Source: Orobanche coerulescens (taxonomy: Eukaryota > Streptophyta > Magnoliopsida > Lamiales > Orobanchaceae). Taken from it: DNA of 64,000 nt. Every line of letters starts with the position of its first letter. Positions within the stretch are counted from its first letter, which is position 1. Below the pieces are notes generated by a model, which was given only the letters and a program-made list of their open reading frames with translations, did not search any database and was not told the origin of the DNA. The position numbers and the translations under genes are program-made. Positions 33,242-44,610 of this stretch are shown in pieces. The stretch covers positions 50,933,501-50,997,500 of the forward strand of contig CM065804.1 of the NCBI GenBank assembly GCA_033398695.1, in the 5' to 3' direction.

Positions 33242-36035
33242 AAACGGCGTGAGTGTTTAGTGTTATTATTTTGTGGGTATATGTTAGAGTTAAATTTTAG
33301 TTGTCGGATATTAATGATAGCAACAAACTCTCTTATAAAAACTTAAATGAAGTAGTTTGAATTAAGAATGAAATCAGAAAACTCAATGCATGATATTTAC
33401 TTTTTTACTAAATAATGTTGCATTAATTTCAGTAGTTATAATGGAGAAGATGATGAAAAAAAGAGTCCAAATTAAATAAAGTTCAAAAAGAAAAGAAAGT
33501 AAATGTCGATAACTTTTTTTGTGTGCACTTTTGTTTTTTTAACCAAAATGGTACCAATGACTTATACTTTTATGAATGAGGATATATAACTTGTTAGTAA
33601 TATGGTTTGGTATTAAAAAATTGATTCTCACTTTTCGAAATTCCCAAAATACGTGTTTTCCGCCCGTAAAATAATCTACAAATTCAACAATGGAGATTAG
33701 ATTCCTGATCGTGAGATCCAACCCGATTCAATCGTGACACGTATCCATGAACCCATCAAAAACTAGACAGGCGTGATTGCACGGGCTATTATAATTTGTT
33801 CGCTCTATCTGGAGTGCACTTGTGAATCAATTTGCTCGTGTTTCAGTCTGCCCACGATCCGATTCACCATGACTAATTGATTCCCGTCACTCGCCACCAA
33901 ACGCCTCGATATCCATCCGATTGTGCGATCCCTCGCCTTACATAAGAACACGTCTGATCTAGGCAAAGCCGATCCAACTCAACTAATTCGGTTTTCAGCC
34001 CCGGCCCGACAAAACCCGATCCCAACTTGTCTGCACATACCCATTTGATCTGTGTGTTATTCATTAGATACGACACAACCTGCTCGTTTCGGCCTAGGTG
34101 ATCTATAATCCCAATCCGTGCCAAACTTGGCCCAACCCGACCTGGCTTGACCCGCCTAAGCCCATACCATATTTGTCCTGGCCCGTGTTGCATAACTCGA
34201 GTTCTTTTACGCCAATTACCAATCCCATTAGGCTTTTTCCTGGGCGTCTCTCAATTCTCCAACTTTTCCTAATTAATGTTTTATTTAGTCATTAATTTAT
34301 ACGATTATGAGTCTAACTGTGTTTATAATTTACGTGACATATAGGAAAATATATTGCACATGATGATATGCACACTATAGAGAGAAGCCATATTTAGCAT
34401 CTCATTTAAGAATCTAAGCAAATATATAACCGAGTACCCACATAATATTTTACTAAAGTTCGCACTTTTTTCAATTCCTCTCTTTTGGGAATTTTTTTTG
34501 GAATTGCGTTATTTGTCTCCATGCTATTTTGCGGGGTATGAGAGATGGTATAACTCATATATACTGAAGTAAACTGTGTGACGACCCTGGTGGAGTCATG
34601 TATAATTATTGAAAGTTGATATTTGTGGTTGTTGCATACACCATATTTTGGCTGCAATTTGATGTCGCCATTATGTAGATTTTAAACCAACAAATGAAAG
34701 ATATCATTGTACGTAACGGAAAAATTATGAATTGTTCATGATTAGTCATGAATTTATGACGTTTTAATGGGACAAACATCGATTTCTATAGATATGTCAT
34801 GATTAAAATTGATTTATGATGGATTTTATCACGTTACATTGAGCAACCACCATGTTGGCCTTGGCCCAATTTCATACTTGAAAAACTCTATATTTCATCT
34901 CGTTAAAATAAAATAGTGCATATAGGTGTAGCCATGTACTGTCTCTTTGCAATATGATATATAGAATAATGTGAGAGTAAATCTTCATGAATTTTAACAT
35001 GTAAAACAATGCCGTATTTTGGTAACTTACTGAATTTGTTGACCTCGATTGTAGTTTGCGTGACTATAGGTCCGAATATTTTTAAGTATTTATAAAGGCA
35101 TGCATCTTACATATTTGACTATGTTGTTTATTCGATCTTATTGGATGGTCAAGACGAGTAGGTTATGATATATTCATTATATCTCATAGTTCAAAATGCT
35201 TAACTATGATGCACTGCATTGCATCCACATAATATGGCTATTATGACAAATACTTGCAAATTCAAAATTTAATTACTTGGTTGGTTTGATAACTTTTGGT
35301 GTGTTTTGTCTATACTTTTGATCATGACTATGTGCATCATTCCTGGTATTTGTTTATGCTTTGAAATTCAAACAAAATCAGTGGTTTTTAAACAGCCTTA
35401 GTTGTACCGACATTCCTACTTTCTCTGCAAGTCTACCAAGTTGGAGTTACCAAAAGGATCATTAGTCGATATAAGAAATCGAACACTCTGCTGCATTTTA
35501 ACACTATTGACCGCGTCTAAGGCTGTCATTGCATATTTTGAATCAACACTTATGCCATAAAAGATGGCTCCAATCTTGCTATATCACTCAAAAGTAGGAA
35601 AACATCAAAAAAGCAACTTGAAACGAACATTATTATCTGAGTTTAATGATCTAATGAATGCATGACCTATGGATGGAAAGATAAGTAAGTCTAGTTTCAG
35701 CCAGAACTTATCGTTTTTCTATAGCCTCATAACGAAAGATTTATAGTTGTTTTAATTAGTATACAAAGGTCAAGTTGAGAGGAATTTTATTCCCAGTGAT
35801 TGTGCTATTTGTCCCGACCAACTTGGTTCCCATCTTAAATTAACAAGCTATCTCATGACACATTTTCAACCTCTTTTTGACCCATTTTGCCATAGATGAT
35901 GTGATTTTTAACTATAAAATGTACGCTAAAATGTCATTTTTCAAATGTTAAAAAACGCTTTCCTTGGGGAAGTACATAATTTGCACCCTTCTAAGAAGGT
36001 CGAGTGTGTGCATTGTAGTTTTACAGCATGCTTGT
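33242..36035. other. AT-rich intergenic DNA, no gene recognised
   Basis: About 2.8 kb has no long reading frame and no LTR. A 600-base part (about 33660-34260) is rich in CCCGACC/GGGTCGG-like words, as in some non-autonomous plant DNA transposons, but I could not find paired ends. The rest is low-complexity AT-rich sequence. Confidence 0.4.
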
Positions 36036-36800
36036 TGTAACACCCCAATTCTCATAAGGGTTATTACACGCCATAGAACCTTCACAAGGTCTACCAGGCT
36101 AAACACAAGTCACACAATTCACAATAGAATCCCATAACACATTAATATTAAGTAGGGTCGTAGCCTCGGCCAAAACATTTTGATTCAACTCAAATGAGAC
36201 ATAGAATGAAAAATATATCCAATGCCCACGCCGGAGACTTCGCCGACATCAATAACCAAACATACGTTTTCTCGACTACATCAACCGATAATTGAATAAC
36301 AAAAAGAGAGATAACACGACTTGAGCCTCATCATCATGCTGGGCCATCCTTAACATGCGTACCCTATGCCGGCTCCTCGTTTCTCCCGATACCTGAAATG
36401 CATAAGACGCATTTCCCCCATTTAAGCGGTTATCATTCGAATAGCTAGTGCAAGTACACAATTACACTACATTATATACATATACGATTTGACACAAGCA
36501 ATCCATTTTAAAAAAAACATTTGCAATCAATATTCAAGAATATCACATTTACATCAAACAGTATATCAACGTGATTCAACATCACAACTATCCACACTTG
36601 GTAACCTGCGGCCGTACCCATTAGTATCGACCCCGAGAGGCCCTGTCAGACCGTCCCCAGGTGGGAAACCACTTCCGCGGCTGTACCCATTAGTATCGGC
36701 CCCCGGAGGTCTCGTCGAACCATCCCCGGGTGGAAGAACAACACCACACGCACCCAAGTCCACTTCCGTGGCCGTACCTATTAGTATCTGCCCCAGAGGA
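36036..36800 (-). repeat. LTR fragment of a Tekay-like element
   Basis: The left border TGTAACACCCCAATTCTC resembles the LTR ends of elements A (1614) and G (42371) but differs by roughly a third in the first 100 bases. Three copies of a unit containing GTACCCATTAGTATC lie at 36607-36800. The fragment ends where element F coding sequence begins. No primer site lies to its left, so this is an outer end. Confidence 0.6.
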
Positions 36801-37605
36801 TGCGGATGGTGCGCACTTGGGCTCATTGAGTTTGCTCAATGCTGTCAAAGCCGTTGTGGAGCCGTTGAAGGGACCCAGAAAGGGGTCTATGTTCGTGGAT
36901 GCCTTGATCGGAGGTACACACATCAAAGCCTTAGTGGATACAGGAGCTACGCACAACTTCATGCGGGATGGCGTAGCCAAAGCATTACGACTTACCGTCA
37001 CTCCAACTAATGGATCGATCAAGACAGTGAACACCCATGCTAAACTGGTGACTGGTGAAGCACGTGGAGTGAAAGCAAAGATAGGTGACTGGCAGGGAAT
37101 GATCACCTTCACTGTAGTGACCATGGATGACTACGATTTGGTTCTTGGGTTACAATGGTTCGATCAGGTACGGGCTTGCATTCTTCCATTTTCTGATTCC
37201 TTAGTCATTTTGGACTCCAACAGGACACAGGCCATTCCGGCCAAGAGGGAAGCAAAGGGGGCAAGCACCCTTTCAGCCATACAACTTAGTCAAGGACTTC
37301 GGAAGCAGGAAGAGACCTTCGCTGCATTTTACGTTCCTGATGATGGAAACGATATTGATGGCAAGGATGTACCAAAGGAAGTTCAAGCCATTTTGGAGGA
37401 GTTCCAGGATGTGATGCCCGCGGAACTACCCAAGAAGTTGCCGCCCAGACGGGATGTGGACCACAAAATTGAACTTATTTCCGATGCGAAGCCACCTTCA
37501 AGGACACCCTATAGGATGTCACCACCTGAACTTAAGGAGCTGCAGAAACAATTGAAAGAGTTGTTGGATTCCAAGATGATCCAACCATCCAAATCTCCTT
37601 ATTAA
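36801..37605 (+). pseudogene. Element F protease and pre-RT region
   Basis: The frame, which opens artificially in the LTR fragment at 36730, has the end of gag (LGSLSLLNAVKA), the protease site ALVDTGATHNFM (near 36940) and VLGLQWFDQVRA, then DVMPAELPKKLPPRRDVDHKIEL and PYRMSPPELKELQKQLKELLDSKMI. A TAA at 37603-37605 falls in the conserved SPYGAP region, where the codon should be Gly. Protease residues appear intact. Confidence 0.85.
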
Positions 37606-38604
37606 TCCCCCGTTTTGTTCCAGAATAAGCATGATGGATCCTTACGTATGTGCGTGGACTATAGGGCACTCAACAAACTGACAGTTCGCAACAAGTATCC
37701 CATTCCACTCATTGGAGAGTTGTTTGACCAACTGGGAGGTGCCAAATACTTTTCAAAGATCGACCTAAGATCCGGATATTGGCAGGTCCGGATAGCCGAA
37801 GAAGACGAACCCAAGACCGCCATGGCGACCAGGTATGGTTTGTTTGATTTTCTTGTGATGCCGTTCGGGCTTACAAACGCCCCAGCGACCTTTTGCACAT
37901 TGATGAACAAGGTGTTCCAAGCATTGCGGGACAATGAACTTTATGCAAAGTTGGAGAAGTGCTCATTCGCCCAACATGAAATGACTTTTCTGGGGCACCG
38001 TATCAAGGATGGCCGCATAATGATGGACGAGGCCAAAGTGAAAGCCATTCGGGATTGGGAGCCGCCGACCAGCGTAACCCAACTCCGATCATTTCTGGGA
38101 CTCGTGAACTACTACCGGAAGTTCATCGAGGGATACTCTCGAATAGCAGCACCATTAATGGACCTATTGAAGAAGGACCACAAATGGGAGTGGACGGATA
38201 AGTTCCGAGAGGTCTTTGAGCGACTAAAAGGCAATGTGACGGAGCAGCCAGTTCTTGCCTTGCCAGACCATGACAAGGTATATGAAGTTCAGACCGATGC
38301 ATCTGATTATGCCATCGGAGGAGTATTGATGCAGCTAGGACATCCCGTTGCCTACGAGAGCAGAAAATTGAATGACACCGAGAGATGGTACTCGATACAC
38401 GAGAAGGAAATGACCGCCGTGGTACATTACCTTAGAGCCTGGAGGCATTATTTACTTGGAAGCAAGTTTGTGGTACGAACAGACAATGTAGCCACAAGTT
38501 ATTTTCAAACTCAGAAGAAGCTCACGCCAAAACAAGCAAGATGGCAGGAATTCCTATCCGAGTTCGATTATACCTTGGAGTATAAGCCTGGAGTACTTAA
38601 CTGA
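37606..38604 (+). pseudogene. Element F reverse transcriptase and RNase H lacking the YLDD motif
   Basis: The frame is open for 332 codons: [38 protein letters not shown] and [21 protein letters not shown] (to 37920), then directly [18 protein letters not shown]. By comparison with element B, 33 codons are missing at this joint, including the catalytic YLDD, with the frame kept. The connection ([16 protein letters not shown]) and RNase H ([26 protein letters not shown]) are intact. The chain ends at a TGA at 38602-38604 in the linker to integrase. Reverse transcriptase of this copy must be dead although the frame is open. Confidence 0.9.
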
Positions 38605-38793
38605 GTAGCCGATGCATTAATCCGGAAGGCCGAGCTTGTAGCCTTGACCAAGGCCGAGGGAAGCATCAAGGACCGCATATGCGAGGGACTGAGGTAGGAC
38701 CCTTTCGCAGGAAACATCATGGAGCTTGCCAGGAGCGGCAGGACAAGACAGTTCTAGGAACGAGATGAGCTACTCCTTACCAAAGGCAATCGT
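38605..38793 (+). pseudogene. Element F RNase H-integrase linker with stops
   Basis: It continues in phase with VADALIRKAELVAL but carries stops at 38602-38604, 38695-38697 and 38755-38757. The spacing fits the linker of element B at the same place. Confidence 0.7.
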
Positions 38794-40551
38794 TTGTACG
38801 TGCCCAAATGGGAAAAATTACGGAAGGACATCATGAAGGAATGCCACGATACACTATGGACTGGACACCCAGGTATGCACCGTATAATGGCTTTAATTGA
38901 CAATTCTTACTTTTGGCCCAGGATGCGTGAGGACGTTGAGGCATACGTCCGGACATGTCTTGTATGTCAACAAGACAAGGCGGAGCAACAACAACCTGGT
39001 GGACTACTTCAACCATTACCCATACCAGAACACCCTTTTGAAAGCATCTCAATGGACTTTATTACGGCTTTGCCGAAATCGGATGGGTGCGGGTCGATCA
39101 TAGTTGTGGTGGACAGGTTCTCAAAATACGCAACCTTTATTCCAGCACTGGCGGACGTAACGGCTATGGAGACGGCCAAGTTGTTCTTAAAGCATATGGT
39201 AAAACATTGGGGCATTCCAAGGACAATCGTGAGTGACCGAGACCCACGTTTCACAGGGAAGTTTTGGTCTGGACTTTTCAAGCTATTAGGCTCGAATTTA
39301 GCATTCTCAACAAGTTTCCACCCACAGACGAATGGGCAGATAGAACGAGTTAACGCACTGCTTGAGTGCTACTTGCGGCACTATGTGAGTGCCAATCAAC
39401 GGGATTGGGCCAAACTCTTAGACACGGCCCAATTCTCATACAATTTGCAGAAGAGTGAATCAACCGGACGCAGTCCATTCGAGCTTGCCACAGGGAGACA
39501 ACCGGCGACAACGAATAATATTGCCACCGGATACACGGGACATAGTCCCGCAGCTTATACCTTTGCTAAGTCATTACAGGAGGAATCGCACTTAGCTCTA
39601 GCATCATTGGACAAGGCAGCCAAGAAGATGAAGAAATGGGCCGATCTCAAGCGACGAGCGGTCGAGTTCAATGAAGGCGACTTAGTTATGGTGAAACTTC
39701 TCCCGCAGCAATTTAAAGCATTTCGGGCTGTGCATAAGGGACTTATCCGAAGATACGAGGGATCCTACAAGATCGAGCAGCGTGTTGGGAGAGTTTCATA
39801 TCGAGTGGAACTACCGCCGAAGATAAAGATACACCCGGTCTTTCATGTTAGCCAACTGAAGCCCTACCATCAGGACATGGAGGATCCGGGACGAGCTCAG
39901 TCACATCGAGCACCTACTGCCGTGATTACTTCCTTCGACAAGGAAGTAGCCGAGATCATTTCACATCGGGACGTTCGACGAAGGGGCGTGGCCCCATACA
40001 CCGAATACTTTGTGCATTGGAAGGGACTCCCAGATGCTGAAAATAGCTGGGAACATGAGGAACACCTATGGCAATTCCGGCAGAAGATCGAAGAATATAG
40101 GGACAGCATCGTGCCGAGGACGGTCACGACTTTGGTGGGGGAGAATGTCACGCCCCACCTTAATGCAGCAGGCATCAAGCAGCATCCGGCCGAAGCCAAG
40201 CGGACAGGCGCACAGCAGGGTCGCGCGCGTACAGGCACCGTGTCAAGCTCACAGAGGACTACCCTCCTTATAATAGGCTTAGACGGAAAAATCCTTGTGA
40301 CAGCAGTAGACATTAAAAGGCCGAGGAGCACACTCTTCAGAAAGAAGACCCTAGAAGCTTCAATATGGAGACCAATCAATTTCAGAAGGGCAAAGAGGGT
40401 TCCAGAAGGTCAGAAATCGGGTCGGATTGCTACGGGCCGAATCGGGCCTTGGCCTGGCCGGCCGGGACACTTCGGGTCGGGTCGGGACGGACGTTCCAGA
40501 GGGGTGTGGGGACTCCAAGGAGTCTTCTTAGAATTGTTTAGAATTGTATAG
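38794..40551 (+). CDS. Element F integrase with chromodomain, open frame
   Basis: A 585-codon frame covers integrase almost entirely and then runs into the 3' LTR; the family's own end should lie near 40140. Zinc-binding region: HPGMHRIMALIDNSYFWP and CLVCQQDK. Catalytic core: ISMDFITALPKS (Asp), VSDRDPRFTGKFW (Asp) and NGQIERVNALLE (Glu), so the DDE triad is intact. The basic C-terminal block has HPVFHVSQLKPYH, and a chromodomain follows with TEYFVHWKGLPDAENSWEHEEHLW. The upstream part of pol is broken, so the frame would need its own start; expression is doubtful. Confidence 0.85.
   Translation: MYVPKWEKLRKDIMKECHDTLWTGHPGMHRIMALIDNSYFWPRMREDVEAYVRTCLVCQQDKAEQQQPGGLLQPLPIPEHPFESISMDFITALPKSDGCGSIIVVVDRFSKYATFIPALADVTAMETAKLFLKHMVKHWGIPRTIVSDRDPRFTGKFWSGLFKLLGSNLAFSTSFHPQTNGQIERVNALLECYLRHYVSANQRDWAKLLDTAQFSYNLQKSESTGRSPFELATGRQPATTNNIATGYTGHSPAAYTFAKSLQEESHLALASLDKAAKKMKKWADLKRRAVEFNEGDLVMVKLLPQQFKAFRAVHKGLIRRYEGSYKIEQRVGRVSYRVELPPKIKIHPVFHVSQLKPYHQDMEDPGRAQSHRAPTAVITSFDKEVAEIISHRDVRRRGVAPYTEYFVHWKGLPDAENSWEHEEHLWQFRQKIEEYRDSIVPRTVTTLVGENVTPHLNAAGIKQHPAEAKRTGAQQGRARTGTVSSSQRTTLLIIGLDGKILVTAVDIKRPRSTLFRKKTLEASIWRPINFRRAKRVPEGQKSGRIATGRIGPWPGRPGHFGSGRDGRSRGVWGLQGVFLELFRIV
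40132..40145 (+). promoter_or_regulatory. Element F polypurine tract
   Basis: TTGGTGGGGGAGAA immediately precedes the LTR start TGTCACGCCCC. Confidence 0.8.
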
Positions 40552-40840
40552 ATCATTCTAGATGATGGCATTCTTGTAAATACTTGGAATAGTAATGTTT
40601 TGTTGATCATTTGCTAGACTAGGAGGATTAGTATAAATACCCCTCCTTGGGGCTCATTTGTAACTCAATCTTGAGAAATCTGATTTGCTATAGTGTAATA
40701 AGAGAAAACCTTCCCCAAGCATTTCCTTACTTCCCTTCCTAGCAGTCTTGTTTATTAATAGGCTTACTACTTAGGCTTGAGACAACCTAAGAGTGCCGCA
40801 CGGTGAGGACTTAGCGAGGCGCAAGTATAACCCCGTGACA
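40146..40840 (+). repeat. Element F 3' LTR
   Basis: The LTR runs TGTCACGCCCC to ACCCCGTGACA, 695 bases, with a TATAAATA box at 40632-40639. A two-unit heat-shock-like AGAAGCTTCA occurs near 40352 and TTCCAGAAGG near 40404. The terminal TGTCA/TGACA pair is shared with element B. Confidence 0.85.
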
Positions 40841-41111
40841 CAAAGCTCGCAATATGAATAATAACATTAAATGAGCTTACGAGAAACTCGAAACAACAGT
40901 TTCGAACGAGATTCGCAAGAATCGAACACAAGTGCAGAAAAGCCATTTAAGAACACGGAACTCAACAAAACGATACCGAAATAAACTCGGATGATAAAAA
41001 GTGCAGAATTAAATATTCTCAGAATGACGATACGGTCATGATCGAGTCGTCAAAATGGACTTCCGCCAAAAAAAAGAAAATTACCGGAAAATCGAAATTG
41101 CGGATATTACA
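40841..41111 (-). repeat. Element G 3' LTR, start part
   Basis: Read on the minus strand it begins TGTAATATCCGCAATTTCG and is nearly the same as 12896-13155. It is interrupted by element F at 40840. Confidence 0.8.
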
Positions 41112-41126
41112 TACTACCCCCCTTAA
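41112..41126 (-). promoter_or_regulatory. Element G polypurine tract
   Basis: On the minus strand TTAAGGGGGGTAGTA abuts the LTR start. The neighbouring TTAAAAGAAGTTTCGTCCC is shared with element A apart from small changes. Confidence 0.75.
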
Positions 41127-42353
41127 AAGAAGTTTCGTCCCGAAATTTAAAATAAGTAGGGAGAAGCAATATCCCGCCAGTAAAAATCAACGAGATATAC
41201 ACGAACAAGAATGATCACAATGAATGATAATGAATCGAAATCCAACAAGGATCAAGAATGGCTCACCAGGGTGAAATGATAACGTAATGAGTGATAGCTC
41301 AAATGAAATGATTGGAACCATTGTTCCCCATGAAGTGAATGATTAGTTTGATAACTATAAGTCTCAACGTGATTGATATATGATGAATGACTTATGCGAA
41401 TGAATGAACGACGATGAAATGAATGATTATCCTATTACCGAGCAAGAATTAACTTGCTCAAAACCGGTGATGAATATCCTATTGTATCACAGTTAAAGCA
41501 ACCAACAGTCGAACTCGTCGTCTGAGATGAAGATGCTCTCCCAGAACGAAGACGACTAGAAAACGATCTCTTGGACGTCGGGGTCCGATGACCCTATGAA
41601 AGCTCTTCCCATACCGAGGCAAGAAAGTCACGTGATAATTACAGATCTCATATGAAGATCGCATTATGATTACGATACGGAATGATAACAATGAGCATAC
41701 ACGCTCTAACACAATGAATGCATTAATAATGCAATAAAATGATCGTCGACATGATGCCGGAATATTTGAAGATGGCATGAAAGATCAAGTGAGGTGACAT
41801 GGTTATCTGATGAAATTCCTGAAATGATTATCTTGAACAAGTTAACAGGATTGAAAATTCGATCCACAAGATCAACAACTGAACCGCGAGATGGACTGGA
41901 TGATTAATGAATTAACTGAGCAATGAGATTGACTGAGTGATGAATGAATGAATTTGATCGACAAGATAAAAATGATTATTGAGGATTGTTAACCGATGAA
42001 TGAGTTGATCCTTAGCACTTACACAAGTCACACGTGCTCCAAAACGATTAGTCATGAATCAATCATAAAACTAATATCACATATAGGTTTCAACAAAGCA
42101 TGAACAATTAATGACATGATGAATGTATGAACATAAAGAGAATCGAGTCCTTACACAGGTCATACGAAGCTTCGAGGTCTCGCGATACTAGTCTTCACTG
42201 ACGACGACTCGATGAATGAATGACTCGTGCAGTCGTACTAATATTACGACTCACAAAACCCGACTGACCAGATTGTCATAACCTGACAGCCCCACTACTA
42301 CCGCATCGGTAGAGCCACATAACTCACATATCAGGGTATCTCAGAACCCAAAA
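41127..42353 (-). other. Element G interior, no coding sequence seen
   Basis: The interior is about 1.2 kb of AT-rich sequence with many GAATGA/GATGAAT words. The longest frame is under 100 codons and resembles no gag or pol motif. It is expected to be leader and trailer RNA of the element. Confidence 0.6.
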
Positions 42354-42365
42354 TCTCTGATACCA
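42354..42365 (-). promoter_or_regulatory. Element G primer binding site (initiator tRNA-Met)
   Basis: The minus strand reads TGGTATCAGAGA five bases from the LTR, the same layout as in element A. Confidence 0.85.
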
Positions 42366-43149
42366 TCTTCTGTAACACCCCCAAATCCTATTGGGTTATT
42401 ACAGTGCCATGGACCCCATGCCAGGAGATCCACCAGGCGAACATGACTAAAATACATTAAATTAAACAACAAGAGAAAATCATAGTCCCTACCATGATAT
42501 CCGACACAATATTCCGATAAGGAATTTCAACGACAACGATGGGCCTACATGGCCAAAAATAAAATACAACAACATCCACGAGCATCTGCTCGGGCAATAC
42601 ATAATGACAATGACTGACAAATTGGAGAACACTCCAACCGACTGACCAACATTAACAACTCGGACTAGTATCGCTCGAATGCCTCGTCGCCATCATCATG
42701 TCTCAACTCTCTCCTCGCAAGCACCTAAAACGTGAAAACATGTTCCGCCCCCACGGGGTCAGTCATCCAGATAATGAACATCAAATACACGTATAACATG
42801 ATATGCATCCAAAGGAAGAATGAAACGGTACAATGATAATAATAATACGAGTTGCTCACAAACCAAGGTAAAAACCGAGCATTCGTGAAACACTATGCCC
42901 ACGGTATACTATTAATACCTGTTCGACTGGTTAGAACGTAAATGCCCAACGACGAATCATAATTATAGAGTACCACAATGAATTACACAACATGAACCAA
43001 ACCAGAACTGAATTAATTATGAATCACAATGCCCGAAGGCTCTAATGAAATTACCAAGACAATCACAAAGGCCTGAAAGCCGCTCAGCCGAAGCTGTCAA
43101 ATATCACAATCACATGAAGCCAAAACAGCTCGAAGCTGTATCGATTAGG

Positions 43150-43365
43150 GCCGAAGCCACGGCACGAAGCCGTATCACAATTAGGACCGAAGCCACGGCA
43201 TGAAGCCGTATCATAATTAGGGCCGAAGCCACGGCACGAAGCCGTATCACAATTAGGGCCGAAGCCACGGCACGAAGCTGTATCACAATTAGGGCCAAAG
43301 CCACGACACGAAGCCGTATCACAATTAATGCCGAAGCCACGGCACGAAGCCGTATCACAATTAGG
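43150..43365. repeat. 36-bp minisatellite in the G LTR, six copies
   Basis: The unit contains CCGAAGCCACGGCACGAAG and CCGTATCACAATTAGGG, with an internal ACGGC/GCCGT inverted repeat. The copies are contiguous and over 90 percent alike. Because 36 is a multiple of three, several frames stay open by chance. Confidence 0.95.
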
Positions 43366-43371
43366 CCATCC

Positions 43372-43705
43372 AATGGCCATGACCTACTGAATTGTAGGTG
43401 TTGGGAAACCAACCGCGAAGGTTCAAGCCCCAAATTTACCCATAATGAGATCACCCAGTGACCGTGACCTGCTGAATTGCAGGTGCTGGGAAACCAACCG
43501 CGAAGGTTCAAGCCCCAGACTTTCCTATAATGAGATCATAAACATGACCGTGACCTACTGAGTTGTAGGTGTTGGGAAACCAACCGCGAAGGTTCAAGCC
43601 CCAAGCTTACCCATAATGAAACCATCTAATGGCCATTGACCAACTGAGTTGTAGGTGTTGGGGGAAACAACCACGAAGGTTCAGGCCCCACCAAACTTAC
43701 CTCAT
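43372..43705. repeat. About 86-bp tandem repeat in the G LTR, four copies
   Basis: The units contain GACCTACTGAATTGTAGGTG and GGGAAACCAACCGCGAAGG and start near 43372, 43458, 43543 and 43630. CTACTGAATTGTAG within each unit is an imperfect hairpin. Confidence 0.9.
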
Positions 43706-43839
43706 AATGAGCACTAGCCGAGACTAGCCTCCAGACATAATTAATCACAAACGGCAACAATTCCAAGATTACCAAATTCACGAGAATGATAGTGTGCTGC
43801 CTTGACTCACGGATGGGTACCGTCCTCGGCGGTCCCAAT

Positions 43840-44610
43840 TTAATACCTCGATTACCTTAGAATGGTCAATTGATAACAAAAACACAACGGATGGGAACTA
43901 TCCTCGACAGCCCCAATTCAATACCTCGATTGCCTTAGAATGGCAAACCGATAACAATGATGCAGCGGATGATTTAATACCTCAATTGCCTTAAAACAGC
44001 CAACCGATAACAATGATACAACATATGATTAAGCACCTGGATTGCCTTAGAACGGTTAATCGATGAAAATGATACAATGAATGATTGAGCACCTCGATTG
44101 CCTTAGAACGGATATTCGATGACAATGATACAATGAATGATTGAGCACCTCGATTACCTTAGAATGGCTAATCGATGATAATGATACAATGAATGATTGA
44201 GCAACTCGATTGCCTTAGAACGGCTAATGGATGACAATGAGACTATGAATGATTGAGCACCTCGATTGCCTTAGAACGGCTAATCGATTACAATGATACA
44301 ATGAATGATTGATCACCTCGATTGCCTTAGAACGCTAATCGATGACAATGATACAATGAATGATTGAGCACCTCAATTGCCTTAGAACGGCTAATCGATG
44401 ACAATGAGACAATGAATGATTGAGCACCTTGATTGCCTTAGAATGGCTAATCGATGACAATGAGACAATGAATGATTGAACTCCTCGATTGCCTTAGAAC
44501 AGCCAGTCGATAACAATGATATAATGAATGATTGAATTCCTCGATTGCCTTAGAATGGCCAATCAATAACAATGATACAATGGATGCCTCGGAACCTTTA
44601 ATCGGCTATC
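43840..44610. repeat. 56-bp tandem array in the G LTR, about 13 copies
   Basis: The unit contains CCTCGATTGCCTTAGAACGG, CTAATCGATGACAATGAT and ACAATGAATGATTGAGCA. The copies at the ends of the array are more diverged, the usual picture for expansion from the middle. Confidence 0.9.

Larger units (their letters stand above)
36801..40840 (+). mobile_element. Element F: chromovirus, 5' half lost
   Basis: Plus-strand protease, reverse transcriptase, RNase H, integrase and chromodomain are followed by a polypurine tract and a 695-base LTR (40146-40840). The 5' LTR, primer site and gag are missing; the left end is joined to an unrelated LTR fragment near 36800. Its 3' LTR ends inside the LTR of element G. 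Long frames survive (291, 329 and 585 residues), so it looks younger than A or H, but reverse transcriptase lacks its catalytic motif. Confidence 0.85.

Noticed and set aside
33660..34260. CCCGACC-rich segment like a non-autonomous hAT or similar element
   Set aside because: I could not find paired inverted ends or a target duplication, so no element is called.
36036..41111. The LTR fragment at 36036 as the other half of the G 3' LTR, with element F inserted between
   Set aside because: It would be a neat nest, but its first 100 bases differ from the G 5' LTR by roughly a third, far too much for two LTRs of one element that otherwise matches well at 12896; kept only as a possibility.
41479..41778. 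99-residue minus-strand frame in the interior of element G
   Set aside because: It is in the sense direction of G but has no gag or pol motif and biased composition; too short to support.
43084..43511. Two overlapping minus-strand frames of about 100-130 residues with repeated Cys-containing peptides
   Set aside because: They arise from the 36-bp minisatellite, whose length is a multiple of three, so several frames stay open. No start context, no family.
43150..44610. Regularly spaced repeats resembling a CRISPR array
   Set aside because: The units are contiguous, without unique spacers, lie inside a plant LTR, and no cas genes exist here.
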